A stretch of DNA of 44,453 nucleotides. Source: Streptomyces silaceus. GTDB taxonomy: Bacteria > Actinomycetota > Actinomycetes > Streptomycetales > Streptomycetaceae. The translations under genes and the position numbers were made by a program. The notes beneath the pieces are model-generated. The model was given only the letters and a program-made list of their open reading frames with translations. It did no database searches and was not told the origin of the DNA. The first letter of the stretch is position 1. Every line of letters begins with the position of its first letter. Of the stretch, positions 10,462 to 19,153 are shown piece after piece. Where the stretch lies: positions 196 to 44,648 of the forward strand of contig NZ_LIRJ01000019.1 of NCBI RefSeq assembly GCF_001419745.1, read 5' to 3'.

Positions 10462-12528
10462 ATGGCCGTCACCGCAACCACCCCCGCCACCCGTCCGCCG
10501 GCCACCACGTCCCGCACGGGCGCGGCCGCGGTGACGGCCGCACTGGTCCTCCTCGTCGCCGCGCTCGCCGTCGTCGACATCACCCAGGGCACGGCTGCCG
10601 TCGGCGCCCCGGAAGTCTGGAAGGCGCTCACCGGCCGGGCCGAGACCGGCGACGCGTCCGTCGTCATCGCCTCCCGGCTGCCCCGCATGACCGCGGGGCT
10701 GTTCGTCGGCGCCGTGCTCGGCATGGCCGGCGCCGTCCTGCAGGCCGTCAGCCGCAACGTCCTGGCCTCGCCCGACACGCTCGCCGTCAACGCGGGCTCC
10801 TACGTCGCCCTCGCGCTCGCCGCCGCCACCGGCGTGTCCCTGCCGCTCTTCGCCACCTCCGGCATCGCCTTCGTCGGCGGACTCGCCGCGGCGGCCGTCG
10901 TCCTCGGCCTCTCCGGACTCGGCGCGGGCACCGTCCGGCTGGTCCTCGCGGGCAGCGCCCTCACCCTCGGCCTGACCGCCGTCACCGAAGGCCTCCTCCT
11001 GCTGTTCCCCCAGGAGACGGAGGGCATCTACAAGTGGAACCAGGGCAGCATCGGGCAGAACGGCTTCGACGCCGTGCTGCAGATGGCGCCCATCGGCCTC
11101 GTCGGACTCCTCGGCCTGATCCTGCTCGCCCGCAGGGTCGACGCGCTGGCACTCGGCGACGACGCGGCGCGCGGCGTGGGCGTGCCCGTCCGCTCCACCC
11201 GTGTCACGGCCGTCGTGCTCGCCGCGCTCCTGTCCACCGCCGCCGTCAGCCTCGCCGGACCCATCGGCTTCGTCGGCCTGTGCGCCCCGGCGCTGGTGCG
11301 GCCCCTCGCCCGCAGGTTCCGCGCGTTCACCCGGTCGCGGGCGCGCCTGCCGTTCGCGGGTCTCACCGGCGCGGCCCTCGTGCTCGGCTCCGACGTGCTG
11401 CTGCGCGCCGTCGTGTCGCCGGACGCCGCCGTCGGCGTACCGACCGGCGTCGTCACCAGCCTCGTCGGCGCCGTCTTCCTGATCGTCATGGCCGCGCGCG
11501 TCAAGGACACCGCGGGCGCCGCCCCGGCCGACCGGCTGCGCATCCGGAGCAGGGCCGTCTTCCTCACCACGACGGCCGTCCTTGTGGTCCTGCTCGTCGC
11601 CGTGAGCATCGCCGCCATCCTGCTCGGGGACAGCAAACTGCTCCTGGGCGACGTGGTGAACTGGGCGCAGGGACGGGCGGGCCAGACGGTCTCGTTCGTG
11701 CTCGACACCCGACTGCCCCGCGTCGTCGCCGCGCTGCTCGCGGGCGCGGCGCTGGCCCTGGCCGGCACGCTCATCCAGGCCGTGACCCGCAACCCGCTGG
11801 CCGAACCGGGCATCCTGGGCGTCACCAACGGCGCCGCGCTGGGCGCCGTCATCCTGGTGACGACGGTGCCCCTGGCCGGATCGTGGAGCATCGCCGCGGG
11901 CGCGTTCGCGGGCGCCGCCGTCAGCTCGGTCCTCGTCTTCGGCCTCGCCGCGCGGGGCGGCTTCCAGCAGAACCGTCTCGTCCTGGTCGGCTTCGGCGTC
12001 GCCACCGGCGCGTCGGCCGTGATCAGCCTGCTGATCATCCTCACCGACCCGTTCAACGCGACGAAGGCGCTCACCTGGCTCTCCGGCTCGACCTACGGAC
12101 GGTCCCTGTCGGACGCGATGCCGCTGTTGGCCGTCCTTGCCGTCGGTCTCGCCGTCGCGGTCGCCCGGCGCACCGAACTCGACCTCGTCTCCCTGGACGA
12201 GGACACCCCGCGGCTGCTCGGGCTGAACCTGGGGCGCGGCCGTCTCGGCTTCCTCCTCCTCAGCGTCCTGCTGAGCTCCACCGCCGTGGCCGCCGCCGGC
12301 ACGATCGGCTTCGTCGGCCTGGTCGCACCGCACGCGGCCCGCGCCCTGGTCGGCCGGCAGCACGTCCGGGTGATCCCGGTCGCCGTGCTGCTCGGCGCGA
12401 TCCTCGTCTGCACCGCCGACGTGGCGGGCCGGACCGTGATCGCCCCGGCACAGCTCGGCGCCGGCCTGATGACGGCCGTGATCGGCACGCCGTACTTCCT
12501 CTACCTGCTCGTACGCAGCCGCCGCTGA
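10462..12528 (+). CDS. Fused ferric-siderophore ABC permease (two FecCD domains, FhuB-like)
   Basis: A 688-residue membrane protein made of two homologous FecCD permease halves (about 1-345 and 355-688). Each half has the hallmark arginine segment (SRLPRMTAGLFVGAVLGMAG and TRLPRVVAALLAGAALALAG) and a GPIGFVGL/GTIGFVGLVAPH segment that contacts the ATPase. Most FecCD permeases are heterodimers or homodimers of about 330 residues. The fusion supplies both halves in one chain, as in FhuB. It is the last gene of the importer operon and is followed by two strong hairpins. Each half should contribute about ten membrane helices. Confidence 0.92.
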   Translation: MAVTATTPATRPPATTSRTGAAAVTAALVLLVAALAVVDITQGTAAVGAPEVWKALTGRAETGDASVVIASRLPRMTAGLFVGAVLGMAGAVLQAVSRNVLASPDTLAVNAGSYVALALAAATGVSLPLFATSGIAFVGGLAAAAVVLGLSGLGAGTVRLVLAGSALTLGLTAVTEGLLLLFPQETEGIYKWNQGSIGQNGFDAVLQMAPIGLVGLLGLILLARRVDALALGDDAARGVGVPVRSTRVTAVVLAALLSTAAVSLAGPIGFVGLCAPALVRPLARRFRAFTRSRARLPFAGLTGAALVLGSDVLLRAVVSPDAAVGVPTGVVTSLVGAVFLIVMAARVKDTAGAAPADRLRIRSRAVFLTTTAVLVVLLVAVSIAAILLGDSKLLLGDVVNWAQGRAGQTVSFVLDTRLPRVVAALLAGAALALAGTLIQAVTRNPLAEPGILGVTNGAALGAVILVTTVPLAGSWSIAAGAFAGAAVSSVLVFGLAARGGFQQNRLVLVGFGVATGASAVISLLIILTDPFNATKALTWLSGSTYGRSLSDAMPLLAVLAVGLAVAVARRTELDLVSLDEDTPRLLGLNLGRGRLGFLLLSVLLSSTAVAAAGTIGFVGLVAPHAARALVGRQHVRVIPVAVLLGAILVCTADVAGRTVIAPAQLGAGLMTAVIGTPYFLYLLVRSRR

Positions 12529-12548
12529 CGCCCCGTGACGGCGCTCCT

Positions 12549-12571
12549 CCCCGTGCCCCCACGGCACGGGG
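12549..12571 (+). terminator. Hairpin terminator after the siderophore permease
   Basis: CCCCGTGCC pairs with GGCACGGGG (9 bp, 5-nt loop), 20 bp after the permease stop codon. There is no U-tract, as is common for Streptomyces terminators. Confidence 0.65.
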
Positions 12572-12573
12572 GA

Positions 12574-12602
12574 AGGGCCCGTCCCCGAACGGGACGGGCC
12601 CT
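12574..12602. terminator. Bidirectional hairpin terminator between convergent operons
   Basis: AGGGCCCGTCCC pairs perfectly with GGGACGGGCCCT (12 bp, 5-nt loop). It lies between the importer operon (plus) and the end of the 2-MIB operon (minus, stop at 12617), so it can stop transcription from both sides. Confidence 0.8.
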
Positions 12603-12616
12603 ACGGACGGCCGGGG

Positions 12617-13507
12617 TCAGACCCGGTCGGCCGCGATGAGCACGTACTGGAAGGACCCGTCCTTGTACGAGTTGATGAACGCCTCCTCGATCCCCGTCAC
12701 CAGCGAGGACGTGGCCCGCAACTCCCAATAGGGCAGCGTGTCGGGGGTCAGGTCGATGACGGCCTGCGGCACGAGGCGGTTGTCGGCCATGGCGCGCAGG
12801 TACTCCCGGCGCGAGTGGATGTTGCACTCGAAGTGCGCGTTGATCTGGGAGACCCACTTCGAGGGCTGGCCGTAGCGCGGATTCCAGCAGCCGGTGATGG
12901 TCACGTACCGGCCGCCGACCTTCAGGACGCGGGAGTGCTCCGCGAACAGGTCGTGCAGATCGACGTACATGCTCGACTCGTTGTTCCACGAGGCCGCGGC
13001 CTGCCCGGTCTCGAAGGGCATGGCGAGCATGTTGCAGACCTGGGCGCGCACATGGTCGGAGATGCGCAGCTCTCCCGCGCGCCGGTTGGCGAACTCGGCC
13101 TGCTTGGCGGAGAGCGTGACCCCTTCGACGGAGCAGCCGAAGCGCTGGTGCGCCATCACCATCGAGCCGCCGCGTCCGCAGCCGGCGTCCACCAGGGTGT
13201 CCTCGCGCCCGATGTCCCCGAGGTGCGACAGGAGCACCTCGGCCTGCGCCGACTCCAGCCGGTGCAGCTCGGCGATCAGCTTCTTCTCGCTCTCGCTGTC
13301 CTCGGGGGTGCCGAGCGCGGAGTGGTCGACGGCGCCGATGCCGTAGTGGTGGTGGTACAGACCGTCGACATCGCCGAGACGCAGGTTCACGGGCCTGGCC
13401 TCCCCGTCCCAATAGCGGGCGATGTCGCCCTGGTAGGGCGTCGCCGGGCCGGGGATGTGCACGCGCGCGTCGGTGGCGGTGAGTTCGGTGGTCACAGATG
13501 AATCCAT
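12617..13507 (-). CDS. mtf: Geranyl diphosphate 2-C-methyltransferase
   Basis: A 296-residue SAM-dependent C-methyltransferase with the SAM motif LVDAGCGRGGSMVMAHQRFG and the N-terminal YWDGEARPVNLRLGDVDGLY segment typical of the GPP methyltransferase that partners 2-methylisoborneol synthase. It transfers a methyl group to C2 of geranyl diphosphate, giving 2-methyl-GPP (C11). The gene starts 4 bp after the synthase stop codon, as the last gene of the cnb-tpc-mtf operon. Family assignment is strong because of both motifs and context. The length is normal for the family. Confidence 0.95.
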   Translation of the reverse strand: MDSSVTTELTATDARVHIPGPATPYQGDIARYWDGEARPVNLRLGDVDGLYHHHYGIGAVDHSALGTPEDSESEKKLIAELHRLESAQAEVLLSHLGDIGREDTLVDAGCGRGGSMVMAHQRFGCSVEGVTLSAKQAEFANRRAGELRISDHVRAQVCNMLAMPFETGQAAASWNNESSMYVDLHDLFAEHSRVLKVGGRYVTITGCWNPRYGQPSKWVSQINAHFECNIHSRREYLRAMADNRLVPQAVIDLTPDTLPYWELRATSSLVTGIEEAFINSYKDGSFQYVLIAADRV

Positions 13508-13511
13508 TCTC

Positions 13512-14894
13512 TTACCAGAAATCGGGCAAGCTGTAGCGGTACGTATTGGTCTGGTGCCAGTGGTGGTTGCCGTCGACCCAGGCGGCCACGCCCCGCAGGA
13601 AGCGCTGCACCGTCGGGAAGGGGCAGGCGGCGGCCAGGGCCGCGGCCTCGGTCTCGAAGTCGCGCATCAGGTCGTTGTGGACCTCGACGGACTTCAGATA
13701 GGCGTCCCGGTCGGAGAGGCCCTCGCGTTCGGCGATCACGACCGGCAGGTTCAGGTGCCGGCCGGGAGCGTCGAGCTCCTTGGTGTACGAGTACAGGTCG
13801 TTGACGATGGTCGTCGCGTTGCCCGCGAGCGCGATGACCTTCTGCATGGCGGCCTGGGCGTGCAGGTCCGCCGGCAGTTCGTAGCCGCCGACGGTGTCGG
13901 TGATGGTGGGGCAGGGGCGGAAGTTGTTGAACTGGCGCATCGCCAGGTACTCCCACACCTCCGGGACGCGGTCCTCCTGCGCCCAGGCCGCCTCGGCGAG
14001 GTAGCCGAGGTGCAGGCGCGCCATGTCGTGCCGGTACCGGTCGGTCTGGGAGGGGCTCGCGGCCTGCGTGAAGTACTCCATGGCGGAGCGGTAGGCGCGC
14101 CGGGGCGCGTCCGAGTGGAGCGACTCGGCCCAGGGCCCCTGGTACTCCGCCGTGGTGTACAGCGGGTCGAGGGCGGTGTGGGCCAGCAGCAGCCGCTCGC
14201 CGAGACCGATGGGCGAGCCGCCGTGGTCCTCGCAGTAGCAGTCGTCGACCGCGTTCTCGGCCACCATCAGGCGGGTGGCGAGCATCAGATGGTCGACGGT
14301 GGGCGCGTCCGGATGGCAGACGACCATGTAGCGGCCCACGGAGAAGCCGTCGAACTGCTCCTCCCAGTCGTCGGGGAACAGGTGGACCTCGTCCACCGCC
14401 CACGACTTGATCCGCCGGCTGACCTCCTCGACCCGCGCCGGATCGGGCTCCGGCACCGGGTGGAAGTAGAGCCCGGGGATCGGCCTGCCGGCCTCCCGCT
14501 CACCGGGCGAGGGCGTCGGCGGCTCGGGCGGCAGGACAAGGCGCAGCCCCGCCGTGCCCAGGCCGGTGGGACCGCCCAGGACCCGGGTCAGGTCGGTGTC
14601 CGGTGCGGGCACGGCCGCCGCCGGGACGTCGAGGGACGGCAGGGCGGGTGCCGCGGGCGGCGCCGCGGTGACGGCCGCACCGAGCGCGGGCAGGTCGGTC
14701 ACGGGACCCGCGGCCTGCGCGGGCACGGTGACCGGGACGGGTGGTTCGGGCGTCTCCGGTGGACAGGGCGGGCCGCCGGTGGCGGCCCGGATGTCGCAGG
14801 CACGCGCCGCGGCGTCCGCCAGGACCTGCGCCCCGAAACGGGCGGCGGCCTCGGGCACGCTCGACTGCGGTGGCGCCGGGTCAGGCACGGGCAT
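13512..14894 (-). CDS. tpc: 2-Methylisoborneol synthase with disordered N-terminal (cargo-loading) tail
   Basis: A 460-residue class I terpene cyclase. It converts 2-methyl-GPP to 2-methylisoborneol. The catalytic domain (about 140-460) carries the Mg-binding motif DDCYCED and the NSE motif NDLYSYTKE. Residues 1-140 are Pro/Ala-rich and predicted unstructured, except for a conserved-looking GPTGLGTAGLRL segment. In related operons this tail is thought to load the enzyme into the encapsulin shell. I start at the ATG at 14894 because GAGGAG lies 7 bp upstream. An in-frame upstream extension to 15134 runs through the intergenic gap into the shell gene and lacks these signals. Confidence 0.95.
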   Translation of the reverse strand: MPVPDPAPPQSSVPEAAARFGAQVLADAAARACDIRAATGGPPCPPETPEPPVPVTVPAQAAGPVTDLPALGAAVTAAPPAAPALPSLDVPAAAVPAPDTDLTRVLGGPTGLGTAGLRLVLPPEPPTPSPGEREAGRPIPGLYFHPVPEPDPARVEEVSRRIKSWAVDEVHLFPDDWEEQFDGFSVGRYMVVCHPDAPTVDHLMLATRLMVAENAVDDCYCEDHGGSPIGLGERLLLAHTALDPLYTTAEYQGPWAESLHSDAPRRAYRSAMEYFTQAASPSQTDRYRHDMARLHLGYLAEAAWAQEDRVPEVWEYLAMRQFNNFRPCPTITDTVGGYELPADLHAQAAMQKVIALAGNATTIVNDLYSYTKELDAPGRHLNLPVVIAEREGLSDRDAYLKSVEVHNDLMRDFETEAAALAAACPFPTVQRFLRGVAAWVDGNHHWHQTNTYRYSLPDFW

Positions 14895-14917
14895 CGATGG
14901 CTCCTCGGTGGGGTGGA

Positions 14918-16330
14918 CTACTGGGGCCAGCGGGCGATCTGCACGTTCTCCAGCACGCCGACCGCGTCCGGCACGAGGATCGCGGCGGAGTAGTAGGTGC
15001 TGACGAGGTAGGAGGTGATCGCCTTCTCGTCGAGGCCCATGAAGCGCACCGAGAGTCCCGGCTCGTACTCGTCCGGCAGGCCGGTCTGGTGCAGACCGAT
15101 GACGCCCTGGTTCTCCTCGCCCGTACGCATGCACAGGATCGAGCTGGTCTTCTCCGGCGTCACGGGGATCTTGTTGCAGGGCAGGATCGGGACGCCCCGC
15201 CAGGCCGGGACCTGCTGGCCGCCGAGGTCGACGTGGTCGGGGTAGATGCCGCGTGCGTTGAACTCGCGGCCGATCGCCGCGATCGTCTTGGGGTGCGCGA
15301 GGAAGAACTTGGAGCCGCGCCGACGGCAGAGCAGCTCGTCCATGTCGTCCGGGGTCGGCGGACCGGCGTGCGGCTGGAGACGCTGCTTGAAGTCGGCGTT
15401 GTGGAGCAGGCCGAACTCCCGGTTGTTGATGAGCTCGTGCTCCTGGCGCTCCCGCAACGCCTCGATGGTGAGCCGGAGTTGCTCCTTGGTCTGGTTCATC
15501 GGGCCGTTGTAGAGGTCGGCGACCCTGGTGTGGACGCGCAGGATGGTCTGCGCGGCGGAGAGTTCGTACTCGCGGGGGTTCTGTTCGTAGTCGACGAACG
15601 CGCCGGGCAGTTCCTGCTCGCCGGTGTGGCCGGCCGACATCGCGATCTCCGCCTCGCCGCGGTGGTTCTGCCGCCGCTGGGAGCGCGCGGTGAACTCGTC
15701 GAGGTGGGCCCGCAGTTCCGGCGCCTGGGCCACCACCGCCGCGAAGTCCGCGCGGGAGAGGGTGAGCAGGGTGCCGGCGGTCTCGGCGGTGGCGTTCTGC
15801 TCCCAGCGGGCGTCCTCGTCCAGCAGGGCGTTCTCACCGAACAGGTCGCCGTCGGCGAGGACGTCCAGGTCGATCTCGTCGCCGTAGCTGCCCACGGAGG
15901 TCTGGCTGACGCGGCCGTGGGCGATCAGATGGAGCTGGTCCGCGGGCGTGCCGCGGGTGACGAGGGTCTCGCCGGCCCGGAAGTCGCGCTGGACGCACCG
16001 GTCGGCGAGGGCGCTCAGCACGTCCACGTCGTCGAAGCCGCGCAGCAGTGCCAGTTCGCCGAGTTCACGGGGGATCACCCGCACGGTGGCGCCGTCCTGG
16101 ACGAACTCCACCGTCCCGTCGCCCACGGTGTAGCTCAGGCGGCGGTTGACCCGGTAGACACCGCCTTTGGTCTCCACCCAGGGGAGCATCCGCAGCAGCC
16201 ACCGCGAGGTGATCTCCTGCATCTGCGGGGCGGACTTGGTCGTGCTGGCGAGGTTGCGGGCGGCCGCGGTGCCCAGGCTGGACTGCCGGGGCGGCTCCAC
16301 GCGGGTTTCCGGGCTCGAGTCAACGGTCAT
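14918..16330 (-). CDS. cnb: Family 2B encapsulin nanocompartment shell protein with CNB-like domain
   Basis: A 470-residue protein often labelled a Crp/Fnr regulator but without any HTH. Residues about 85-215 form a cyclic-nucleotide-binding fold ([20 protein letters not shown], then [11 protein letters not shown]). The remainder matches the HK97-like shell of family 2B encapsulins, including the segment with [18 protein letters not shown] and the C-terminal [20 protein letters not shown]. It self-assembles into a capsid around a terpene cyclase encoded downstream. In the CNB phosphate cassette the usual Arg-Ser pair appears as Gln-Asn (EQNATAET), so canonical cAMP binding looks doubtful. The start has AAGGAGAG upstream. 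It is the first gene of the 2-MIB operon; the cyclase starts 23 bp downstream. Confidence 0.93.
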   Translation of the reverse strand: MTVDSSPETRVEPPRQSSLGTAAARNLASTTKSAPQMQEITSRWLLRMLPWVETKGGVYRVNRRLSYTVGDGTVEFVQDGATVRVIPRELGELALLRGFDDVDVLSALADRCVQRDFRAGETLVTRGTPADQLHLIAHGRVSQTSVGSYGDEIDLDVLADGDLFGENALLDEDARWEQNATAETAGTLLTLSRADFAAVVAQAPELRAHLDEFTARSQRRQNHRGEAEIAMSAGHTGEQELPGAFVDYEQNPREYELSAAQTILRVHTRVADLYNGPMNQTKEQLRLTIEALRERQEHELINNREFGLLHNADFKQRLQPHAGPPTPDDMDELLCRRRGSKFFLAHPKTIAAIGREFNARGIYPDHVDLGGQQVPAWRGVPILPCNKIPVTPEKTSSILCMRTGEENQGVIGLHQTGLPDEYEPGLSVRFMGLDEKAITSYLVSTYYSAAILVPDAVGVLENVQIARWPQ

Positions 16331-16357
16331 CGGACGAGCTCTCCTTGCTCAGGTCGG

Positions 16358-16379
16358 TGACGCCCGTATGAGGGCGTCA
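16358..16379. promoter_or_regulatory. Inverted repeat in the leader of the encapsulin/2-MIB operon
   Basis: TGACGCCC and GGGCGTCA form an 8-bp inverted repeat with a 6-bp spacer, 28-49 bp upstream of the cnb start codon. AT-rich stretches further upstream (around 16395-16412) could hold the -10. A repressor or activator site, or an mRNA hairpin, is possible. No regulator was identified. Confidence 0.4.
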
Positions 16380-16760
16380 TCGGGCAACAGGAGTAAATGG
16401 GTGTATTTAAACGGGAATCCGGCCAGATCCAGGGGAACCCTAATGGCGGCCTCGCCCCGTGAACCAAGGAAAGCCGGTGACATTAACTCGATACGATGAT
16501 CGCGCCCGCGCGATGTTTGCCCGGGTACCCACGGGATTGAGCCGTGCTCGGCGGAGCATCGCGGCCCGTGACCGGCCCTTTCTTGCTGCCCGACGGCACA
16601 AACGCGACAGAACCCGCTCGGACCCGCGCGCGGCCGAGGCCATACTCCTGTGTCCACCGTCGCGGACTCGCGGGCCTGCGGACGTCCGGGTCGCCGGGCC
16701 TGCCGGCCGCGGACTCCCGGCACCGGCCCACGGGCTTGCCGAGAGGAGCGGGACCCGCCC

Positions 16761-18146
16761 ATGGCCGACCAGCAGCAGAGTGCGCCGCCCGGGACCCGCT
16801 GGCAGCGGGCCGTCGTCATCGGCGGGGGATACGCGGGGCTCGTGACCGCGCGCGTGCTCGCCGACCACTTCGCCGAGGTGCTCGTCCTGGAGCGGGACCC
16901 GGTGCGCCCCGACACCGGAGTGCACCGCCACGTCCCGCAGGGCTACCACGCGCACGCGCTGCTCGCCCGCGGCGGCGACGCACTGGAAGCCCTCTTCCCG
17001 GGCCTGCGCGCCGAGCTCGCCGAACTGGGCGCTCCCGTCTTCGACTACGGGGAGCGGATGAGCTTTCTGCTCCCGACCGGTTACGCGCCGAGGGACCCCG
17101 TCGGCATCCCCATCCAGACCTTCACGCGCGACGAGCTCGAACGGCGCCTGCGGCAGCGGGTGTCGGCACTCCCGGCGGTGCGGATGCTCCCCGCGACGCG
17201 CTGCGAGACGGTGACGGCGAGCGCACCCGGCCGCCTGGACCGGGTCCGCTACCGCGCCGAGGGCGCGGACGACGCCGAGGAGTCCGTCGAGGTCGTCGCC
17301 GACCTGGTCGTCGACGCCTCGGGCCGTGCCACCTCGATCGACCGGTGGCTCGCCGGGGCACGGCTGCCGGCCTCCGCCACGGCCGTGGTCAAGGCGAAGA
17401 TCACCTACACGTCCGCGTGCTACGAACGTCCGGCGCAGGACCGCCAGGAGTTCGACATCGCCTACCAGATGGCCTTCGCGCCCGGGGTCCCGCGCGGGGG
17501 AGTGGTGCTGGCCGTGGAGCACCACCGCTGGATGTGCTCGCTGTTCGGCGTCGACCGGCACGTCCCGCCCACCGGGGACGAGGGCTACCTCGACTTCGCC
17601 CACACCCTCGACAACCCCCGCATCGCCGAACAGATCAAGCGCGGCACCCGGCAGGGGGAGATCCACCGCTACACCAACCCCGGCAACGCATGGCGCCTGC
17701 ACCACAAGAACCGGGGCTGGCCCGAACGCCTGATCGCGGTCGGCGACGCGCTCTGCGTCTTCAACCCGGTGTACGGGCAGGGGCTGACGGTCGCCGCGCT
17801 CGAAGCGGAGCTGCTCGGCGGGCTGTTGCGCCGCCGCCGGTCCGGCGCGGGCGGGCTCGACGGCCTCAGCCGTGCCTACCAGCGCGGCGCGGCTCGTGTC
17901 ATCCAGGTTCCCTGGACCCTGGCCACGAGTTCGGACCTCATGTGGGCGCCCGGCGGACAGCCGCTCTCCGCGCGCTTCGCCCACTGGTACAACCGCCACG
18001 TCTTCGCGCTCGCCGTGCGCGAGCCGGACGTATGGGCCCGGTTCGTCCGGGTGTTGAACATGACGGCACCGCCCTCGCTGCTGTTCCGCCCGGCCGTGCT
18101 GGCCAAGGTGGCACGTCACGCGCTCCGGCGGTCGGGGAGCGATTGA
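16761..18146 (+). CDS. FAD-dependent oxidoreductase / aromatic-hydroxylase-like flavoprotein
   Basis: A 461-residue group A flavoprotein. The N-terminal Rossmann motif is VVIGGGYAGLVTARVL (residues 18-33). DASGR closes the first FAD segment (near 190). The second FAD motif GDALCVFNPVYGQGLT contains the GD and P-x-x-G-x-G elements. No membrane segment is seen. It resembles the UbiH/PHBH-like hydroxylases and halogenase relatives, but no Lys of the halogenase KxxxxG motif was recognised. It diverges from the 2-MIB operon, so terpenoid tailoring is conceivable but unproven. I use the ATG at 16761. An in-frame GTG at 16650 would add 37 low-complexity residues. Confidence 0.82.
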   Translation: MADQQQSAPPGTRWQRAVVIGGGYAGLVTARVLADHFAEVLVLERDPVRPDTGVHRHVPQGYHAHALLARGGDALEALFPGLRAELAELGAPVFDYGERMSFLLPTGYAPRDPVGIPIQTFTRDELERRLRQRVSALPAVRMLPATRCETVTASAPGRLDRVRYRAEGADDAEESVEVVADLVVDASGRATSIDRWLAGARLPASATAVVKAKITYTSACYERPAQDRQEFDIAYQMAFAPGVPRGGVVLAVEHHRWMCSLFGVDRHVPPTGDEGYLDFAHTLDNPRIAEQIKRGTRQGEIHRYTNPGNAWRLHHKNRGWPERLIAVGDALCVFNPVYGQGLTVAALEAELLGGLLRRRRSGAGGLDGLSRAYQRGAARVIQVPWTLATSSDLMWAPGGQPLSARFAHWYNRHVFALAVREPDVWARFVRVLNMTAPPSLLFRPAVLAKVARHALRRSGSD

Positions 18147-18155
18147 CGTACGCTG

Positions 18156-18184
18156 TAGTTGTTCTAGTTGAATGCGAACAACTA
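18156..18184. promoter_or_regulatory. Operator-like inverted repeat ahead of the DUF1648-GntR operon
   Basis: TAGTTGTTC (18156-18164) and GAACAACTA (18176-18184) are perfect 9-bp inverted repeats separated by 11 bp. An extra TAGTTG lies at 18165-18170. The AT-rich block stands out from its surroundings. It lies 20 bp before the DUF1648 start codon, and the second gene of that operon encodes a YtrA-type GntR protein, so it is the likely autoregulatory site. Confidence 0.7.
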
Positions 18185-18203
18185 TAAGAGGTGGGGGAGC
18201 CAG

Positions 18204-19151
18204 ATGACTGCCTTCCGCAGGGGAGCCCTGACGGGTGCGCCGTTCGTGGTCGCGGCCGTCGCGTACGTCGCTACCTTCCTGGCGCACTACGACCGGTTGC
18301 CCGGCCGGATCGCCACGCATTTCTCGGGAGGCGGCACGGCCGACGACTTCATGAGCCGCGCCACGGCCCTGTGGTTCGGCGCCGGGATGCTCGTCGGACT
18401 CGGTGTGCTGTTCACGGTGCTGTCCCTGACGGCCAAGGAGCTGTCCCAGGCGCGGACGGCCGTCGCCATCGGAGTGGGCACGGCCGCCACCGTCGCCTAT
18501 CCGCTGATCGTGACCGTCCTCGCCAACGCGGACGCCACGGATCCGGCCGGTGTGCGGATGCCGATGTGGCACCTGGGCGTCCTGGTGGCCGTGGGCCTGG
18601 CCGCCGGTGGGGCGGCCTGGTGGCTGATCGGCCCGGGCCCCGGCCCCGCTCCCGCGTCATCGGCCCCTTCGCTGCCGCTGGCCGAGGGCGAGGCGGCGGT
18701 CTGGAGCCGTTCGATGACCTCGCGCATGCTGCTGTTCATCGCCGGTGCCGTCGTGGTGGGCGGCGGGGTCGGTGCGGTGTTCGGCCCCTGGTGGGCGGGC
18801 GCGCTGGTGCTCGTCCTCGGGCTGAGCTGCGTCGCGTCGGCCAGGATCCGGGTCACCGTCGACCGGCGCGGACTCACCGTCGCCTCGACGATGGTGCCCC
18901 GGCCGCGCCTCGCGCTGCCGCTCGGCCGCATCGTCGACGCCGGCAGCGTCCAGGTCGACGCCATGGGCGACTTCGGTGGGTGGGGCTATCGGATACGGCC
19001 GGGCCGGCGGGGCGTGGTGCTGCGTTCGGGGGAGGCGCTGTCGGTCCGTACGGTGGGCGGTCGTGAGTACGTCGTGACCGTCGACGACTCCGCCACCGCG
19101 GCCTCCCTGCTCAACGGCCTGGTCGACCGCCATTCCGCGGAGGGCTCCTAG
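18204..19151 (+). CDS. DUF1648-domain integral membrane protein
   Basis: A 315-residue membrane protein. The N-terminal part contains the DUF1648 pattern (ALTGAPFVVAAVAYVATFL, then DRLPGRIATHFSGGGTADDF) found in SdpI-like and related immunity or sensing proteins. About five to seven membrane helices follow, including FGPWWAGALVLVLGLSCVAS, and the C-terminal half is a soluble beta-rich tail (PH-like). The ATG at 18204 has GAGGTGGGGGAG upstream. An in-frame TTG inside the operator is less likely. It is co-transcribed with the GntR gene 2 bp downstream. YtrA-type regulators commonly control such membrane proteins in response to envelope stress. The precise role is unknown. Confidence 0.85.
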   Translation: MTAFRRGALTGAPFVVAAVAYVATFLAHYDRLPGRIATHFSGGGTADDFMSRATALWFGAGMLVGLGVLFTVLSLTAKELSQARTAVAIGVGTAATVAYPLIVTVLANADATDPAGVRMPMWHLGVLVAVGLAAGGAAWWLIGPGPGPAPASSAPSLPLAEGEAAVWSRSMTSRMLLFIAGAVVVGGGVGAVFGPWWAGALVLVLGLSCVASARIRVTVDRRGLTVASTMVPRPRLALPLGRIVDAGSVQVDAMGDFGGWGYRIRPGRRGVVLRSGEALSVRTVGGREYVVTVDDSATAASLLNGLVDRHSAEGS

Positions 19152-19153
19152 CG

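Noticed and set aside
10351..12567. 738-codon minus-strand open frame opposite the permease
   Set aside because: Composition is Gly/Glu/Asp/Arg-rich with no motif. The plus strand clearly encodes the double FecCD permease.
13455..14993. Plus-strand open frame opposite tpc
   Set aside because: Mirror of the synthase gene with no domain. The minus strand carries both terpene-cyclase metal motifs.
14895..15134. Upstream in-frame extension of 2-MIB synthase by 80 residues
   Set aside because: It runs back into the encapsulin gene. The ATG at 14894 has a good ribosome binding site and the normal family start.
14918..16330. Annotation of the cnb product as a Crp/Fnr transcription regulator
   Set aside because: There is a CNB-like fold but no C-terminal winged helix. 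The rest matches a family 2B encapsulin shell beside its terpene-cyclase cargo.
16650..16760. GTG start at 16650 for the flavoprotein
   Set aside because: It would add 37 Arg/Pro-rich residues before the normal Rossmann start. The ATG at 16761 fits family length better.
16440..18572. 710-codon minus-strand open frame opposite the flavoprotein
   Set aside because: No recognisable domain, and the opposite strand has two clear FAD motifs.
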